Below are positions 22,828 through 35,684 of a stretch of 64,000 bases of DNA, in pieces (positions within the stretch are counted from its first letter, which is position 1; each line of letters opens with the position of its first letter). The translations under genes and the position numbers were made by a program. The notes beneath the pieces were generated by a model. The model was not told the origin of the DNA. It was given only the letters and a program-made list of their open reading frames with translations, and ran no database searches. Source of the stretch: Haplosporangium gracile (lineage: Eukaryota > Mortierellomycota > Mortierellomycetes > Mortierellales > Mortierellaceae); NCBI GenBank assembly GCA_015499985.1, contig JAAAUF010000011.1:58351-122350 (forward strand), read 5' to 3'.

Positions 22828-24591
22828 ATGAACAAGGATCAACTAAAATACCTCGACACAACAGACGGGCCCCAGATCTGTCCCAAGAGCTGGGCGATGC
22901 TCGGCACCGACACGACGGTTGAAGGAATGGAGATTAAATGGTCAGGTGCACTAAGTCGTCTCAAGAACTCGTCCTCGAAACGAAAAGTCGATACATATAA
23001 CCGTCTTGCCAAGATGTCGCGGGTTGATCGCAGAGTATTGTTCGAGTCAGCGCTTCAAAATGTAAGTTACATTTATGATAGCTAGAAGATTTGCTGAAGA
23101 TGGGATGCGTCATGTTTACAGGAGTATTTTAAAGATAACAATACTTCCGTTATTAACAGCGCGTTCATTCCGGTTTGTGTGTGGTGAGAGTAGAATCAAT
23201 ACAAGGAGAGATTACGGATAAATGTCATTGCAGAAAAGACGGTCGTGGCGGACGAACAGACCATGGAGATCATATCCTCGACAAAACGATCCATCCCCTT
23301 TCAAGTCAACTCGGACAACTACACACTATCCAACAAGAAGAAATCTTCATCAAAATCTTTATCTACATCAAAGTCAACGTCCGGAGCTTTTTCTTTAAGT
23401 ACGCAACTACCTTCAAGACACTACATGTCTGATTTCTTGCGCTATGCGGAAGAGCGCGATCAACAACAAATGCAACAACAACAGCAGCAGCATCAGGAAG
23501 AGGATATTGACAGACCTTCAGCTTGGATACTCTCCTCAGGAACCAACGTCTACTCTATCCTAATCGAATACGCAAAAGACCTCAAAGCCGAAGACCCCAT
23601 CCACTCCTTCATCCTCGACACCAGCAACCCAAAAATCATGCGCCTCTTCTCTATAGACGACCAACGTAAGATTAAGGAACCAACACGACCTCGTGTACCC
23701 GTCGACTCACGACTGGTCCAGTTCTTGGCAACCCTCCATAGCACCACTATTCCCGACCTTCGCAACCGGTTGAAGACCAATGACTCGGACGATATCGCAG
23801 ACTTTACTGGAGCCGAAGACCTGCAGGAGCAACGACGCGTTCGACGGTGGGCTTACGCGACACTCCTCTCGATGGCAGATCTGTTCGAGTACAGGGATAC
23901 GAACGGATACGGGACCGAGCACCAGAAATCGGAACAGTGGTACAACCTTCACATTTGGAGGATGCTCGATGACCTCCTCCTCAATGACCCTACCCTGTCA
24001 CTCGTCCGCGGAGAGGCATCTAGTCCTGCGAGCTCTATTCGCAAGAACCAAGCATCACGGGAACCAGGAGACCGGAAGAAGATGGGCCACAGGATTGACG
24101 GACTGTTGTTTGCACGCTGGGAGAACCTGGAGGTAGGAGGATGTGAAATCGGTGCAGAGGAGCATGACACCGAGGGCGCAAAGTATCTGCAGGATGGGCT
24201 TAAACTAATGAAACTCTTGAAAGATCAACACGACAGGATCCAGGAACAACGCCCTACAGTTCCTAGACTCGAGATCGAGACAGTTACAAATGCTTGGGAG
24301 GACACTTGTAGTATCATCCATGGAATGGCGTGGAGGCAGTTTCCTCCGTTACCGACGCGAGCAACCAGTAACGGTGCCTATTACTGTAGCACAGACCAAA
24401 GAGTTATTACGGTGTATGTCCCAGATTCTCCCTGTGATCTCGAGGATGCACAAGAATATTGACCGGATACAGCGCCGACAACTAGGGTCGCTGGTAGACG
24501 ACCTTTTAGATCCGTTCACCACCCCTCCTCAGTCTCCATGTCCGCCTCCTACCGCCACAACTCCCATCAAGAAAAAAGATCCCACCATCTG
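22828..24591 (+). pseudogene. Lineage-specific nuclease-fold-like gene, probably frameshifted
   Basis: Exon 1 (22828-23061) encodes MNKDQLKYLDTTDGPQICP and ends at GTAAGT. A short exon (from 23122, EYFKDNNTSVINSAFIP) and a long exon from about 23234 follow, but the phase between the last two does not close with any good donor. The long part contains a Gln-rich run near 23460, then SAWILSSGTNVYSILIEYAK and MGHRIDGLLFARWENLEVGG continuing CEIGAEE, then LQDGLKLMKLLKDQHDRI. The Asp...Glu-x-Gly-x-x-Glu pattern followed by a helix is compatible with a PD-(D/E)XK-like fold, as in accessory families common in Mortierella-type genomes (recognition from memory). Near 24285 the coding sense moves to another frame (TLVVSSMEWRGGSFLRYRRE ... 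ELLRCMSQILPVISRMHKNI) and ends at 24590. This points to a single-base indel and a truncated product. Function unknown. Confidence 0.55.
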
Positions 24592-24675
24592 ACAATTGAG
24601 ATACCCCAAATAAAAAAATAAATAAATAAATAATAACGATTTAATATTGAATGCTACAATGGAAATAAACTAAAT

Positions 24676-27600
24676 TTAAAGGTTGCCCGACTCCCTGGCA
24701 AGCGAATAAAAGATGGATGTAGGATTTGCAAGCAAGTTAGCCGGAGAATCAAACTCAGCCACACGGCCCTGGTCCAGCACCATAATCCGGTCACTATCCA
24801 TCACCGTGTTGATTCTATGGGCGATCGTCAAGATCGTGCAATCGGCAAACTTTTGACGAATAATCGCCTGCACCAACGCGTCCGTCTCCAGATCAATCGC
24901 GGCTGTTGCCTCGTCCAAGACCAACAGTGATGTCTTGCGGAGCAACGCACGCGCCAAACAAATCAACTGGCGCTGACCGACCGAAAAGTTGTCTCCTTGC
25001 TCCAACACAACCGCGTTAAGTCCTCCATCGAGCGTGGAGACATACTCCTTGAGGTACGAATCCTCGAGCGCCTGCCAGAGCTCCAGATCTGATTTCGTTC
25101 CTGAGGGGTCCAAGTTGAAGCGGATGGTGCCTGCAAACAAGACGGGATCCTGGGGGATAATCGAGAATCGCGAGCGCACATCGTACAAGCCCAAGGTCGA
25201 GATGTCAATACCATCAACAAAGATCTGTCCCCTCACCGACTCGATGATACGGAAGAGCGACAATGTCAGTGAAGACTTGCCGGCACCGGTGCGTCCACAG
25301 ATACCAATCTTCTCATAGGGTCGGATCGAGCAGTTGACGCCGCGGAGGACCAGCTCCAGACCAGAGCGGTAACGGGTTTCATAGTTGACAAAGTCAACAC
25401 GACCCTCGACAGGCCACTCCTGAGGGGGGCGGTGATCTGGGATCATTTCGGGGGCCTCGGGTGTAAGCTCAACATATTCCTTCAGACGCTCAACAGACAC
25501 AATGTTAGACTCGATCTCGGTGTACTGACGAACCATCCAGTTCAAAGTCTGAGTAATGCTGAGGGCATACGACAGCGACAGGCCAACCAGACCAGGGTCA
25601 ACTGCAACATGTCTAGCCAACGAGACAACGGATAGGAAGGCAGATCCAAAGATGATGATCGAACTGAGACACTCCAGACGGAAGGCCAACCAACGGTTTC
25701 CTGCAATACCAGGGTAGAACGCACGGAGGTTCTGATCCAAACGATGTTCGTTGCCGTCAATGAAACGCTTCTGCTGACGGTAAGCGCGAATAGTGCTGAT
25801 ACCACCCAAGGTCTCCTGGAAGTGAGCAAAGACAGGCGAACGGGAGACGGAATCCAGACGGCGGATCTCGCGAGAGGTCGACAAGAAGTACTTTTGCAAC
25901 CAGAGGTATACAAAGCTGAAGGGCAAGATGATGATGATGAAACTGGGGGTCGACATGGTCACAACAACCAACACCGAGATGACTTGGAAAAGGGTGCGCG
26001 AATAGCCAGAGAAGGATCTTGGGAGAACCTCATCAATGGTGGACTGGTCCTTGCTGAAACGGTTCAGGATACGACCCATAGGAGTGGTGTCAAAGAAACT
26101 CATGGGGGATCGGAGAACGCTGTGCAACATGTCTTGGTGGAGAACGCGGGCCGAGCGGATACCGCAGTGGACCTGGAGGATGATGGATTGGAAGACGGTC
26201 AAGAGAGAATACGAGAAACCGAGGAGAGCGTAGATACCGATGTAATACATGGGGCTGCTGACGCCCTTTCCAGAGTCGTTGTCACTGCTCCAGTGAGTAA
26301 GCCAGAGCGAGGTCGAGATCGAAGCAGACTGAGAGAGAATCATCGAGATGAGGTAGGCAATGACGGCAGAGTAGGAACAGGCCTTAGCGTAGGCGAGATA
26401 GACACTCCTGCTGACGCTTCCCTGCTTCATCCGTTCCTCTGACATGAGGGCGCTGTTCTTGGGTTCAGGAGCCTTGGCAGTAGTGCGGCTAATGGCAGAG
26501 GCAACGGAAGGGCGGCGAAGAGTACGAACACTTGTCGTGCTGCGAATGCTGTCACGACGAGCCGAGCGAGGGGTGCTTGACAATAAGGGCGTCTCCTCCG
26601 CAGGGAAAGCATCCCTCTCGACCACATCCTCATCCAAATGAACTTCCTGCTCAACCAAAGACTCAGAGTCGCCATCCAAGCTAGCCGCAACACCCTGAGT
26701 GGGATCTCGTCCAAACTCACTCACCAACTGGTAGACCTCGGCCTTCTTTGTCATCAGTTCTTGGAAGTTTCCTTGCTCGACAACCTTGCCATCGCGAAGC
26801 ATCATGATCTGGGGCGACTGAGACAGGTACTGGATCTGGTGGGTCACAAAAACACGAGTCTTGCCAGCCAACATACCCTTGGGTCCGACAACCTTGTCAA
26901 AGATGGTCTTTCCGACATGAGCATCCACAGCCGAGAGGGGGTCGTCGAAGAGGTAGATATCCGCGCGGGCATAGACAGCACGAGCCAACGAGATTCTGGC
27001 CTTCTGGCCTCCAGATAAATTAATACCGCGCTCGCCAATCTCGGTCATATCGCCTCCAAGCAACATGTCAAAATCCTGCTGAAGACAGCAGGCCTCGATG
27101 GTCTTTTGGTAGTAGTGAGGGTCGTAGCGGTTACCGAACAGAATGTTGGCGCGAAGAGTATCGTTCATGATCCATGCTTGTTGGGGGACAAAGGCAACAG
27201 ATCCGCGAACGCGAATCTCTCCAGAGACTCGCTCCAAATCACCGCAGAGAGCAGCAATAAGTGAACTCTTTCCTGAACCGACGCGACCAATGACACTAAG
27301 GAGGCAGTCCTTCTTGATGGCGATATTGATGTTGGAGATGACGGGGTCAGAGTCCTTGTACCAGCTGTAGGATGCATCCGTGACCAAAAGCGAGTACTTG
27401 TCCGAGGCATCCTGATTCGAGCCTGAACGGCGGCGATCCTCCACAATGATGGCGTTAGGGTCAACCTCAGCGCTAGTCAAGAACTTATAAACACGACCCA
27501 ACGCGACATAAGCCTCAATCGATGAGCTAATTGATAATAGAGGGGAATTGGTTAGATTGTTGATCTGTAAGTCTACTCACTGTCAAACAATGCAAACGAA

Positions 27601-30185
27601 TTCCAGTTTAATTGTAGTACCTGATGACACTGGGGAACATGGAAAGCGGGAACTGAAGCAAGTTGAAGAGGGAGATCGAAGGGAAGACAATGTCGGTAGT
27701 CATGGGCTTCTTGAGGACCAAAGCATAAACAGAGAAGGTTGCCAAGGAGACCAGGAAAGGAGTGCAGGCCCAGGTGAAACTCTGGACGGCTGAGAGGTAA
27801 CCGATTTTTTTCATGGTCGCCAACTCGTGGTCGTTCCTGACCGTCAACACCTTCTGCAAGAAGGTTCCCTCCCAGGCGTACAGTTTGATGACACGAATGC
27901 CGTTGAGGATCTCATTCATCAACTTGATCCTGGTGTCCTTGTTCTTCATCTGCTGCTGCTGAAAGTTCTTCATGAAGAGCGACAGACGAGCGTTGAGGGG
28001 AATGGTTAAGATCATAATGGCAACTCCTGCAAATATGGCCCAGCTCATGGTGTCGAAAAGCAGATACAGAGCAATACCGATCTGGAAGAGTCCACTCCAG
28101 ACGACGTGCAAGTAGCTGACAAGATCCTGAACACGTTGGGCATCAATTGACATATGGTTCACAATCTCTCCAACCTATCGGACATAAAACAAAGGGGGTA
28201 GAGAATGAGGTGTGAGCACATCATGCAAGAGCGACGTCCGATTGTTTACAATCCAACAAAGCAAAGCAACAACACTTACAGTGAACTCCTGACGAGCAGA
28301 GTTGGACAAACGAAGAGACTTTTGGTAGATGGCAGTGACTAATCCTGCGCGGATGTGCATGCCGGTCCTGAAGCACAAGTGAAAGTACTGGTGCAGAATA
28401 GTTGTCTGCGACAAACTGCAAATGAACATCAAGACGGCGATGGTGTATCCGCGATAGAGTGGTTGAGGGTCTTCGGTCTTGTAGCTCATAACAAAGCGCA
28501 ACATTTCGCGCAAAAGCACGGGCTGCATAAAACCCAAAATATCGTTCGCCATCTTCCAGACGCCGGCAATGTAGAATGGCTTTCCGAACGCCGTTGCGAG
28601 GGCCCTCAACAAACTGGGGCTATCAAGTTGAGAATGTCAAAAAGAATGGTTGTATGAAATAAGTCATTGTCGCTTTTTTTTTCTATCATCGCTCGGACGC
28701 CATCCATTCCAAGAGTCGACGTACTGCTGCTTCTTGAGCTCCTTTTCCCACGCAGAAGCAAATGTATCGGATACGTTCTTGGACTGGTCCTCCTTTCTCA
28801 ATCCCCAGAGATCGCCCATAGTGAGAGGCTTGGCATAGCCCTTGCGCATCAAGGGTGTTACCCAGTGAAAGGAAGCGATCGAAAAGATATTGGCATCATC
28901 CTCAGGGCATTTTTCCTAAGCAAAGCAAAAGCCAAAAGAGAGGATGTTCCAGACGTGTGAGTCAATACAGTTTTCGAAAATAAACACATGAAGAACAGCG
29001 ACGGAAACTGGCAATAACGCCATTTTCACCTCCTTGAAATTCCTGCCTCAACACCCCTTGGCCAAGCTCAACTCCGGAGGTGTCACCTCTCTATTTTTTT
29101 TTACCTCTCTTTTCTTTTCCTCCAACGTTTAATTGGTCGCACAAAACAACCAAAAGCCAATGCGACGAAACGAATAAACAAAAAACCAACAACTAAAAGA
29201 AGGCAGTTGGTTTAGACTGAGAACGGAGATGACAATCTGGAGTCAAAAGAAAAAAATACTTACGAAGCTGTCATCTCCGAGTTGAACACCAGCGTCCTTG
29301 CGGAAGCATTCCAAGATAAAGACCAGGAGGGCATCCGCGATCTTTCCGGCAAGAAGTGCAACCGTGATTTGGATATCCTTTTTCTCATCGAGAATGCTGA
29401 GAGGACAACCAAAAGTCAGGGTACGGAGTTTGACGGCGGAGCTGAGGATGAAGAGCAACCAGTAGATGAGCAGGACATTGGACGAGAGGTAGTTCTTTTT
29501 ATTTTCGACCACGGTCAGACCAAAGGCGAGAAACAAGGTCACAATCTCTCCGATGGCGGCGAGGAATTCGAAACCGATGTGATGGAAGAAGCCGTGTTTG
29601 CTGCCAAGACGGTCGTAGACCAGACTGGCGGTCGAGATGGCGATGAGAGCGACGACTCCGACCTAATCGACACAGTTGCAAACAAAGGATCCAAAGTTAG
29701 ATACAGACATGGAGTGATCACTGATCATCGGTAATGAACCAATTGGAGCAATCGCAGCTTGTACACGCCACCAAAACAACAGCTTAAAAAAGCGCCAAGC
29801 TCAACTGATCAGCCCTCCGACAACAATACAAGAGGACAAATAAACAACGGGATACCACTTGCCTGTTTTAAGGACTGACGCCAGTCGGAAGGGTGACGGA
29901 TGGACTCTTGCTTGGCAAGGCGAACAAGGCGGGGAACACCAGCAAGGACGAGGAACGCCGCAGGGATCAGCCTGATAAAGGTGTCCTCAAAACACGGTGT
30001 AAAGTCGGCAGGACAGTCAGGATCAAATGGACCCTACATATATATGAACAGAAAGAAAACTCGTATGGTCAGTTCATTTTAATAATGAGGAAGGTTGATG
30101 TGATGAGCACTAAAAGCAATCAGCCGTCCACCAGTTGGTCATCACTTACCCAGTTGCCCTTGGCCTGACACTGCCAAATGGACAT
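24676..30185 (-). CDS. ABCC-subfamily (MRP/Ycf1-type) ABC transporter
   Basis: Exons 30185-30150, 30033-29863, 29662-29264, 28915-28725, 28619-28280, 28174-27621 and 27526-24676 give 1,513 aa. An N-terminal TMD0 (about residues 1-200) is followed by ABCC linker sequence (ASFHWVTPLMRKGYAKPLT) and TMD1. NBD1 has Walker A GRVGSGKSS near 644, signature LSGGQKARISLARAVYARAD and Walker B IYLFDDPLSAVDAHVGK. A Ser/Arg-rich regulatory linker, TMD2 and NBD2 follow; NBD2 has GRTGAGKSS, the degenerate signature FSVGQRQ and LLVLDEATAAIDLETD. The asymmetric second signature is typical of the subfamily. These pumps export glutathione, glucuronide and metal-thiol conjugates or bile-acid-like anions across vacuolar or plasma membranes; which one applies here is not determined. 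The 5' splice site after exon 2 is GC (CAG|GCAAGT), a rare but valid GC-AG intron. Confidence 0.94.
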
Positions 30186-30940
30186 TTGTATGAATGAATG
30201 TGACGAGTGGGCAGGAAAAGCCGGTGGCCTTATTTTTCTGTGCTACCGGTGCCTATATATCTTTTTTTCACACTTCTTGTCTGTCTCGCTCTCTCAATGA
30301 TGTGATTATCCGTATGAATAAGAGAAGAAGGGAGACGGGGAGGAGGTTCTCTATTAATGGTAAGGAAGAGTGGGGAGTTGGGCGGTGAAGGGTGAGAAAG
30401 GGGTGAGATAGCACAAGAGACGAGGAGCGAAGTGAAGTGAAGAGAGAGGAAAAGAGCGGAGAGTGTCGCAAGTCCGAATTTTTATACTTTTTTCTTTGCT
30501 GCGACCTTTTTGCTGACAAAACATTTCGAACAAATTTTCTTATCAAGAGCAGAGATGGGATTCACACCAAAAGCCTAAATGCCCTGTCCTGTGGACACGG
30601 CGCTGGCACTAAAGGAGCAAACAAAACTGCACAGTTCTCGTGTGGATGAAGAACACCATGAGTGCGCCGGAGCAGCAGTAGCAAAGCCAATGGCACGCCT
30701 AACACGCGTAATGAAGAAGTACCTACCTTTCTTCTTCCGTCTTAACTCCTCTTTCCTCTCTTTTGTTGCGCGCAGCTGCGGAGTATCCCCGCGCACAAGA
30801 CACGAGAATTCTACTCTCATGATAAGCTACTATAGTCAATCCACTTTCCATTAAGCACACACCATTGCTTCGCAATTTTAGTTTGTTTATGTTTAATTTT
30901 TTGACTTGCAGCAGCTCAGAGATTGTTTTATGCGTCGTAT
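30186..30940. other. ABCC upstream region
   Basis: The stretch 30320-30470 is purine-rich on the plus strand (C+T-rich on the transporter sense strand). Nothing else recognised. Confidence 0.45.
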
Positions 30941-31444
30941 CTATTTAATGAGGGCTGGTTTGGGCATAAAAGTCTTTCTCTTGTTTCCTCCTCCTTGCTT
31001 GCCATACATCAACTCGACATAATCCCGCCTTGGCTTGGACTTATCCAAATCCTCCTTCTTCTTATTGCTCTTCTTGCTGCCAGCAGCGGTGGCGGGGGTA
31101 TCATCATCGTCGTCGGCCATCATGTCCTCATCCTCAGATACAAGATCATCGTCCAGAGACTTGAGATCCTTGACTGCAGCCTTGATGCCTCCGTTGAGCT
31201 GCAACTTGTAGGCCAGCGAGGACTTGGAAGGGTGTGCTGCTCCTCCTGCTCCTGTCCCTGCGGAGGATGTATTCTTTTTGACGATGGTGGGGTTGGCTGT
31301 GCTGGAGAGGGCGTCCTTCTTGAGGCCTTTTGAGGAAGAAGAGGTAGCGGAATCGAAAAGGCTGGTTTCAGTGCCCTTGGTGAGCGAGAGGACGGCTTTT
31401 TCCTTGCGGGTTGGGCGCTTGAAGAACTTTGCTGACTTTCCCAT
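30941..31444 (-). CDS. Small basic/acidic protein of unknown function
   Basis: 167 aa, single exon. It starts MGKSAKFFKRPTRKEKAV, a basic N-terminal signature of the kind seen in small nucleolar or ribosome-biogenesis proteins. A Ser/Ala-rich middle is followed by YKLQLNGGIKAAVKDLKSLD, an acidic run (SEDEDMMADDDDD), and a Lys-rich tail ending KTFMPKPALIK. There are no membrane segments. The charge pattern suggests a nuclear or nucleolar protein, but I do not recognise the family. It diverges from NCA2 with only 253 bp between start codons. Confidence 0.75.
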   Translation of the reverse strand: MGKSAKFFKRPTRKEKAVLSLTKGTETSLFDSATSSSSKGLKKDALSSTANPTIVKKNTSSAGTGAGGAAHPSKSSLAYKLQLNGGIKAAVKDLKSLDDDLVSEDEDMMADDDDDTPATAAGSKKSNKKKEDLDKSKPRRDYVELMYGKQGGGNKRKTFMPKPALIK

Positions 31445-31697
31445 TGCGGTTTTGTAGGTGATGTGGAGATGAGTGTTTGTGTTGAAGGGGACTTCTCAAG
31501 CAAAGCTGAAGCAAAAAAACTGTTTACACAAATTGTGACCGTCTGTTTGACCTGTTCAACTAAATCCGGCCTTCTCACCCGAAAAGGAAAGCAGGCACGC
31601 CCAGCGCGTCATTTTTGGATAAGAGGGGTTGCTTTGACTTTTCGCTTGGTTTCTCGTCATTCATTTTTCTTTTTCCTCTTCACACTTTCATTCAACC
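31445..31697. promoter_or_regulatory. Bidirectional promoter between the small basic gene and NCA2
   Basis: 253 bp separate the two ATGs. The NCA2-proximal end (about 31640-31690) is C+T-rich on the sense strand; no TATA seen. Confidence 0.5.
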
Positions 31698-34291
31698 ATG
31701 GCGACATTCATCACCGACAAATTACTACACATCAACAACGATCTTGTCCAGCTGTTCCACCTCGACACACAGGCACTCCTCGAGGACCAGCACACCCACG
31801 CAGACAACAACACTACCACCACCACCAGCCCCAAGAGTGCACAAAGACCTTCCTCGTCGTCAAAAAAGGATACCCTAACCAGCCCCGCCGAGCACGCCCA
31901 CCACGCCCTCCTGACAGGTCTGCGCGATGCCGTCGCGTTACTCGATCTCCGTTCAGGAACCGTGCCTCCAATGGAGCGAGTTTTGCTCGCGATCCAAAAG
32001 GTTGAGACGCTGACCGGCTCCAAGTCCGGTTCACAAAAGAGAGTAGGAGACGAGGTCGCAGAGTTGGAGCACCTCTTCTTGGCAAAGGCCGCCGCAACCG
32101 TCTACCTCAACCTGCTCGACATTATCCTTAACGCTACTTTGCCACTGACCAACGAGATGGAGTATTGGCAATCGCTGCTCGACAGCTCCTCTTGGCGGTT
32201 CCTTTACGTCCTTCAGAGTAAGATATCTAAAAAGCACCCACTAACCCCGAGCTAATAATGACGTTACGAGTAGCTACTAGTCCAATGACTAACTGTGGGA
32301 ATATCTTGTATTTTTCAGCCTCGCCTTATCGCCTCTTCTCATTGACAAGGTCCGTCGCCTTGACGACTAAGGAGCATATCGACTCGCTTATCGCTACCAG
32401 CGAGGAATCAGAACGCGCCAATCATCTTCTGCAATTGATCAAGTACTTCCCGACATTCCTCAAAAATCACTTGATCTCTCAGCCAGTCTCGTTCCCTCTG
32501 GCCATCCACTACGAGATCAGTCATCACCACAAGCAGTTGCAGAGGATCCGGGAATACCAGGCTGAATGTCTGGGTCTTCTCGCTGAGCAAGGACTGAACT
32601 TGGACCCAGGGCATTTGGAAGACTCTATCACTCCTTCAGAATCTTCGAGTTCAATCGTGAGCGCAAATGGGAGAGGCGACATTGTCCAGGCGCAAGCGTT
32701 TGTTCAGGAACAGATTTCAAAGACCGTCTGTCTCATGGAGCGCGTCCTTGACAAGGCGTCCAAGGACACACGCCATCTGACCGACCCCCAGCAACAAAAG
32801 GTATCCTCCAAGAAAGCAACTCGATCTCTCACTATGCTCGGAAATCTCCAGGGGATCTCCAACCTCAACAATGACGAGATATTGAGCCATCTCAAGAACC
32901 TGATCACAGTCCAGATCCCACGCTATGTTGAAGAGACAGAGAACCAAGCACGTCAATTCCACCGTCCTTCGTGGTTGACTCGGATCTGGATCCCGGCCTT
33001 GATTGGATACTTTGGACTCAAGTACGGTATCCAGTACATTAGCGAGCACCGTGCTGATTTGGACGAGATGCTGGAAGAGGCTTGGGAAACTGCCAGGCGG
33101 TTCGTAACGGATTGGGTTTGGGAGCCCTCTGTCCGTATCATGAACATTATCCGACATTCGGATGCCCAAGGATCCCTCCAGATGCTCGGTAACGAAAGCC
33201 TCAAATCTGACATCGCTGTAAGATCTTGTTTCGACAGTAACATGTTTTTTTTTTTTTTGCAAACCAGGATACCTTTGACCTGGGTACCGGTACTGATGTT
33301 TCGTTATTAATTTTGTCCGCGTATGACACAGAGCTTGGAACGTATGGTTCTTGCATTCGGAAAGGACAACTACAACTTGGGAGCAGAGGAACTGGAGGCA
33401 TTGTCCAAGTCTGTGCACAATGGCGACATTTCTGTCATCATGCGAGCCTACGAAAGCGAGCTCAAGGTAAGGTTCTTTTCCCCTTGTCACAGCGAGTCTA
33501 AAATGATGGCGTCATAGACACGCAGTGTGCCTAGAAAACTCACTTGTGCCGATCTTCGATGAATCAACGAAAAATAGACACCCTTGAAGGGCGCAGTGAC
33601 GGGCCACCTGGTCCAAACCCTCCTGATCCAGGTCCAAAAGACAAAAGTCGATGTCGAGGTTGCCATGGCCGCATTGGACAAGCTTCTCAAGGCAAACGAG
33701 CTCAACTTTGCATTTCTGGCCGTCGGACCCAGCTTATTGCTTCTCTGGGCTGTCTCGTCGCAGGCCAAAAAGTCATGGCAACGGATTGCCGGCAAAAATT
33801 TGGGGATTGTTTCGATTCAGATGCACAACTCGTTGAGACAGGTTGAGAGACTGTTGAACCTTGCTTCCACTGACGGCGACTCACACGTCAAGTCTCCTGA
33901 GAGATCAAAGGTTGTCAAGAAGATCAGTCAGGACAGCGAGTACGACGACCTCGTCTCCGACACCAGCTCACCCGCTCTGATTCCTTCTTCAGATCTGACA
34001 ACCGAACCCCTGACCGACTCGTTGGCCTTGCCCACAACAATGACCTCTGAGAAGCTGGACAGGATCAGGGCCAAGAAGGGAAAGGTCCCCTACAAGACCC
34101 AGGGGCTCATCCTGTGCGAAGTGCATCTCCTCAGGACATTTGCGGCACGTCTGACAAGGAACGAGGGGTTGCGGGATAAAGTCATGGAGGATCTGCGCGA
34201 GATTGAGGAGAGTTCGCTTACAGTCCATCAGCGTTTGCGAACCACCAAGCGCATGTACAGAACTTATGGCTTCTTGGGATTGCACAACTGA
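31698..34291 (+). CDS. NCA2: Nuclear control of ATPase protein 2 (Nca2) family, mitochondrial
   Basis: Exons 31698-32217, 32319-33217, 33332-33466 and 33578-34291 give 755 aa. The C-terminal NCA2 domain is clear: SLERMVLAFGKDNYNLGAEE, HNGDISVIMRAYESELKTPL, LVQTLLIQVQKTKVDVEVAM, LNFAFLAVGPSLLLLW, and the ending LHQRLRTTKRMYRTYGFLG with the usual short tail. Hydrophobic segments near residues 396-415 and 560-577 fit two spans of the mitochondrial membrane. In yeast Nca2 works with Nca3 to set levels of ATP synthase subunits 6 and 8 encoded by mtDNA. The N terminus (His/Thr/Ser-rich, residues 25-60) is variable. All three introns fit GT-AG with closed phases. Confidence 0.92.
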
Positions 34292-34442
34292 ACGTAGCAT
34301 TTCACAATCGTCACACCTTGGCATAAATAATATGTCTTTTTTCACCTTTTTTTTTTTTATTGTCGTGAATGTCCAGAGAGTAACATTTGAAAAAAGCTAT
34401 ATTCCTCCATGATCCTTCTCCTACTCAGTCACTGTTGTTTCA

Positions 34443-35650
34443 TCACTTGGACACTGCACTGCTGATCATTTTCTGCTTGAGCTCACCTAAAAGTTAGAAA
34501 TACAAAGATAGCCAAAAGTCAATAAGATCAACTGCATGTCGTATCGTGTGAAAGCAAAAGAGCCCACCCAAGCAAGCATTCAAATCATCCAATCCTAAAA
34601 ACTGCATCAACTTACCAAACTCTTGATCACTCAGTGGTCCAAACTTGATCGAATTGTTAGCCGGATAGTTCTCATAAAGACTGTTTTCCGTGATCGAGAG
34701 CTGGGACCGCTGCTGCGTCAACTTCGCAAAGATGGTGTTTTCGTTACGGTACATGCGATAGGCTTCCTTGTTGACCGCCTGCTTCTCGACAATCGTGTTG
34801 AGCACACACTTTTTGAAGACCGCCTTGACAAAGTGGAGGACATGGAAAAGGTAATCCCGATGAGGTCGCCACTGAGGGAACTGATATTGGAGGGCGAGTT
34901 GGCCATGGTTGTCGATCAGTGGGTGCCACATGTCGCTCAGAAAGTGGACTGTTGGACGACTGTCAGGGTAGTCGGCTGGGATGGTTAATTGGAACTTGAA
35001 CACTGCGTTACGATAGTAGCCCTTGTGCACGAAAAGAGTACCAAACCACACTGTTATAGTCACGATATGATCCAGTTAACACATTGTAAAAAAAAAACCC
35101 CCCAAGCGGCGGTGGTCAGTCGATTGTAAGTAATAAAAAAGTATCATTGTCAAAGATATCAAGCCATATCAAAATAGGGCACCACATTGTCCTGGTGTTC
35201 TTCCTCCTGGCTTCCTTTTGACCCAAAGGGCCACACACTCTGCAATGCGCTTTCACGCATCCTTTCTCCGCTTCTCCCCCTTTTTGCTTTCATTTTTCCT
35301 TGAAGCTCTTGTAGTCAATCCAGAAACAAGCATGTCCGTCCCATCGACAAAAATAATAATCTCGGGGTGATTTGTTGAAGCAAACAATCTTGTGTTCCAT
35401 CTTTGTTCAAAGCACCGTCTTTGTCTTTTGTGTTCGCTTCCCATGTTTCCGTGTTTCCATGTTTCCGTGCTTCGCGCGTTGCAAACTTACAGTTCATGTT
35501 GTCCGCTGCTGGCATAACATACAGTCCTGAAGGACAGTGGTGAGGGTTCCGAAGGTTGGTGCTAGATATAGAATCGAATAAAAGCATCGCCATGGCGGTG
35601 TGAGAAAAAGTTTAAAAAAAAAAGGCTGACGGAGGACTGGGCTGGGTGGT

Positions 35651-35684
<34 letters not shown>

